A stretch of DNA of 6,879 nt from Lachnospiraceae bacterium UBA7109. Lineage in GTDB: Bacteria; Bacillota; Clostridia; Lachnospirales; Lachnospiraceae. Position numbers and translations under genes: made by a program. This document shows positions 4,947-6,879 of this stretch, piece after piece; positions within the stretch are counted from its first letter, which is position 1; each line of letters starts with the position of its first letter. The notes beneath the pieces are model-generated. The model was not told where the DNA came from, made no database searches, and saw nothing but the letters and a program-made list of their open reading frames with translations. The stretch spans positions 9,345 to 16,223 of the forward strand of contig DKYD01000063.1 in NCBI GenBank assembly GCA_002492335.1. Reading direction: 5' to 3'.

Positions 4947-5519
4947 ATGAAAGATAACAGAAAAAAATCAAATATCAAAAAGAAACGAAGAACCGTTTTT
5001 CGCCGCCTTCTTCTTGTGTTCATAAGTCTGTTCCTTGGCGTGAGCCTGTATTCGTGGAATGCAAATATGCTTGCAGGCAATGAGATGCCCATGCCGTTCG
5101 GATATGGCGCCAGCGTGGTGCTTTCGGGCAGCATGGAACCCGTACTGTCTGTGAATGATGTAGCGCTGATTCATCGTTCTGATACGTATGAGGAAGGGGA
5201 CGTGGTTGTATATCAGACCGGAAATGAACTGATCATTCACCGGATCATAGAAAAAAACGAAGATCTTATACAGACGAAGGGCGATGCAAATAATGCCGCC
5301 GACACTCCGGTTGCTATAACAGCAGTCAAAGGAAAACTTGTGGGGCATATTCCTTTTGTGGGAATCATCGTGCAGGCATTGAAGACGCCTCTTGGCGTGA
5401 TCGTTACTCTTGCAGCTGCGTTTGCCCTGCTTGAGCTGTCTTATCGGCGTGAAAAAGCCAGTGATTTTGATGAGATTGAGAAAATAAAGGAAGAGATCAG
5501 AAGGCTGAAGTCAGAGTAA
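4947..5519 (+). CDS. sipW: Signal peptidase I, ER/SipW type (second copy)
   Basis: A 190-residue membrane signal peptidase, about the length of Bacillus SipW. A strongly basic N-terminus (KKKRRTVFRR) and one membrane segment (about 20-38) are followed by VVLSGSMEPVLSVND with nucleophile S62. H98 in IIHRI replaces the usual lysine, KGDANNAADTPV carries D113 and D119, and LVGHIPFVGIIV closes the catalytic domain. A second membrane segment (about 145-165) leads to a short Glu/Lys-rich tail ending IKEEIRRLKSE. AAGGAG (4935-4940) lies 6 nt before the ATG. It sits between the two free TasA-like genes, as SipW sits beside TasA in Bacillus, and it is clearly diverged from the first copy outside the catalytic motifs. 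It may process the protein encoded just downstream, the one upstream, or both. Confidence 0.93.
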   Translation: MKDNRKKSNIKKKRRTVFRRLLLVFISLFLGVSLYSWNANMLAGNEMPMPFGYGASVVLSGSMEPVLSVNDVALIHRSDTYEEGDVVVYQTGNELIIHRIIEKNEDLIQTKGDANNAADTPVAITAVKGKLVGHIPFVGIIVQALKTPLGVIVTLAAAFALLELSYRREKASDFDEIEKIKEEIRRLKSE

Positions 5520-5558
5520 AATGTGGAAAGTATGACAAAAAGGAGGAGGTAAGCGTAT

Positions 5559-6113
5559 ATGAAACAAAAAATCATGACTCTTGCAGCCACACTGCTGTGC
5601 ATGACCTTGATTTCCATCTATATGCTTTGCAACATGTACGCCCGCTACACAACCAACGGCACAGCCGAAGAGCACGCCCGTGTGGCAAGTTTCGGTCAGG
5701 TAACTTTGGAAATGCCTGAAACACAAGATGCAAAGCTTCTGCCGGGCGACACAAGCGTAACGCTGGATCCGAAGGTATCCATGCCGGCAAGCGAGGTCGC
5801 AGTGGCAGTCTACATATATGTTACCCTGCCGGAGAATAGTAGTTGGGCATACGATGCGACCCGGAGAAGCTTCACCTGCGGACCTGTCCTGTGGACGGTA
5901 GCAGAAGGCTGGGATTATTTGAAGCAGGCAGAGCATGCCAAGACCTACATCTTCCGGCGTTTTTTAGAACCTAAGCAGAGCTTGGCAGAGGAACGGATAG
6001 TAGAGGGTGGAACCATGAAGGTGCCGCAAAATTATGACGATTATTATGGTATGACTGATACCGAAGTCAATATGGATATTCGCTTCAAGGCCAGGGCCGT
6101 GCAGGCCGATTAA
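5559..6113 (+). CDS. TasA-like secreted protein with SipW-type signal peptide (second free subunit)
   Basis: A 184-residue secreted protein. The hydrophobic signal (about 6-26) ends in MYA (A28) followed by RYTTN and HARVASFG. The A-[KR]-Y-x-T and ARVA motifs are spaced exactly as in the 4106-4777 product, which argues for the same peptidase class and family. A 'LLPGDTSVTL' turn corresponds to the APGT turn of its relatives, and the C-terminus VNMDIRFKARAVQAD is a beta strand like the end of the other subunit. It lacks the WPF...DT-x-LGN block and has only one cysteine in the mature part (C107). AGGAGGAGGT (5541-5550) gives an unusually strong ribosome binding site 8 nt before the ATG. A minor fibre subunit, cap or adaptor is plausible, but the sequence does not decide which. 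Confidence 0.78.
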   Translation: MKQKIMTLAATLLCMTLISIYMLCNMYARYTTNGTAEEHARVASFGQVTLEMPETQDAKLLPGDTSVTLDPKVSMPASEVAVAVYIYVTLPENSSWAYDATRRSFTCGPVLWTVAEGWDYLKQAEHAKTYIFRRFLEPKQSLAEERIVEGGTMKVPQNYDDYYGMTDTEVNMDIRFKARAVQAD

Positions 6114-6156
6114 GGAAGATATCCGAATCATTCAAAGAAAGAAAAAGGACTGAAAA

Positions 6157-6879
6157 ATGATGCAAAAACAAGCTGTAAAATTGAAAGGCAGACGTCTGCT
6201 CGTCCTGCTGATGACCATATGTATAATTTTTTCTTCTATGCCTGTGGAAATAGCAAAGGCAGATAAAATTCAGAAAAATACAGTAGAAAATATAAATGAA
6301 AATACAGCCGGGGACAAGACTCAGCCGGAGGTAAATAAGGTGTATCTGCTGGTAGATGGTCAGGAAATCTCCTCCGCCGCGCTTCCCACAGACAAACATT
6401 TGAACCTTCAGGCGGATTTTAACGGAGAAGCAGGCAACTACAGCTGGCAGATTCTCCTTCCCGAGGATAATCACTGGGTAGATATTTCCGGTGCAGATGA
6501 GCCCTCGCTGCAGGTAGGCTGCGGCATCGTGATGAATGCGCTGAACGAAGATAACATCGCCTATGTCAGATGTCGTGTAGAGCAGTTGGGGGAAAGCTTT
6601 TACAGCGCCCAGCTGCAGATTCACTTAATCCCTGCGGAGCCTGAGGAGACAAGTCAGAAGGATGCCTCCGGGGAAATGGTTGTTCTTTCTGACGAGCAGA
6701 TTCTTCAAGACGGGGAGTCTGTGACCGTATCCATGGAGTCGGGTACAGCGACTATGACTGCGCCTGCGAGGTCCGATACAGCGGCGGCTTCACCCGTGAA
6801 GTCCGATACAGCAGTGGCTTCACCTGCAAAGTCCGATACAGCGGCGGTTTCACCCGTGGAGTCCGATACAGCGGCGGCT
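6157..6879 (+). CDS. Large secreted repeat protein, N-terminal part (cut by window end)
   Basis: The frame is open from ATG 6157 to the window end (241 codons, no stop). A second ATG follows at 6160; AAAGGA (6144-6149) can serve either. Residues 1-35 form a classical Sec signal peptide (KLKGRRLLVLLMTICIIFSSMP) with a likely cut after AKA (A35), without the A-[KR]-Y block of the TasA-like proteins. Residues about 60-158 look like an Ig-like beta domain (VYLLVDGQEI, YSWQILLPEDNHWVDI, AYVRCRVEQLG) with two cysteines, C122 and C139. From about residue 194 the protein becomes Ser/Ala/Pro/Thr-rich and enters a 10-residue repeat, a probable extended wall-spanning stalk. I do not recognise a family. 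As last visible gene of the operon it may be an adhesin or matrix partner of the fibre; that is inference. Confidence 0.75.
   Translation, partial: MMQKQAVKLKGRRLLVLLMTICIIFSSMPVEIAKADKIQKNTVENINENTAGDKTQPEVNKVYLLVDGQEISSAALPTDKHLNLQADFNGEAGNYSWQILLPEDNHWVDISGADEPSLQVGCGIVMNALNEDNIAYVRCRVEQLGESFYSAQLQIHLIPAEPEETSQKDASGEMVVLSDEQILQDGESVTVSMESGTATMTAPARSDTAAASPVKSDTAVASPAKSDTAAVSPVESDTAAA
6769..6879 (+). repeat. 30-bp in-frame tandem repeat (10-residue units, SDTAxxSPx type)
   Basis: Three complete 30-bp units (6769-6798, 6799-6828, 6829-6858) and 21 bp of a fourth reach the window end. Each starts with a codon for R, K or E followed by TCCGATACAGC. They encode SDTAAASPV, SDTAVASPA and SDTAAVSPV, plus a partial SDTAA. 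A degenerate 33-bp forerunner (6736-6768, ESGTATMTAPA) comes just before. Unit length is a multiple of three, so gain or loss of units would change stalk length without breaking the frame. The true copy number lies beyond the window. Confidence 0.92.

Noticed and set aside
5511..5936. Minus-strand open frame of 141 codons
   Set aside because: It is a shadow of the TasA-like gene at 5559-6113. The product is Cys/His/Arg-rich in the way reverse-strand shadows are, with no family resemblance.
6085..6624. Minus-strand open frame of 179 codons
   Set aside because: It lies opposite the plus-strand gene starting at 6157, whose frame is open to the window end with a ribosome binding site, signal peptide and in-frame repeats. 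The minus-strand product is Phe/Tyr/His/Ile-rich with no recognisable domain.

Overview
The window looks like the chromosome of a low-to-moderate GC Gram-positive anaerobe of the Clostridia, most probably a Lachnospiraceae member. The grounds are an indolepyruvate:ferredoxin oxidoreductase gene, a LytTR/GHKL two-component pair, ER-type (SipW) signal peptidases, TasA-like proteins with the 'TFAKYVTS...ARVAKWGV' type of N-terminus, an IPKTGD cell-wall sorting signal, and strong AAGGAG-type ribosome binding sites. The genus assignment is inference; nothing here fixes it.

Layout. Positions 1-166 (minus strand) hold the first 55 codons of iorA, reading out of the window. Positions 167-372 are a divergent control region. 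It holds a minus-strand promoter for iorA with a 9-bp dyad over its -10, and a plus-strand promoter with TATAAT but no good -35. Just upstream of the plus promoter lies a 10-bp direct repeat with a 21-bp period, the geometry expected for a LytTR-type activator. From 373 to the window end everything runs on the plus strand as one apparent operon of eight genes: LytTR response regulator (373-1104), GHKL histidine kinase (1104-2402), first SipW-type signal peptidase (2399-3058), TasA-like protein with a sortase signal (3082-4011), probable major TasA-like subunit (4106-4777), second SipW (4947-5519), second free TasA-like protein (5559-6113), and a large secreted protein with an Ig-like region and a 30-bp tandem repeat, cut by the window end (6157 onward).

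How the genes may work together. In Bacillus the tapA-sipW-tasA operon makes biofilm fibres: SipW cleaves the signal peptides of TapA and TasA, and TasA then polymerises. This window appears to be an expanded clostridial version. It has two SipW enzymes, two free TasA-like subunits whose processing sites share the same layout, and a third TasA-like protein with an LPXTG-type sorting signal that could fix the fibre to peptidoglycan. A dedicated sensor/regulator pair is translationally coupled to the first peptidase. Strong RNA hairpins flank the gene with the most expression-biased codons (4106-4777), consistent with a major subunit made in excess. The fibre model and the regulatory model are inferences. 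The family assignments of the regulator, kinase, peptidases and iorA are well supported by visible motifs.

There is no stretch longer than 300 bases without a gene. The two longest gaps are 167-372 (promoters) and 4778-4946 (candidate promoter and RNA hairpins).
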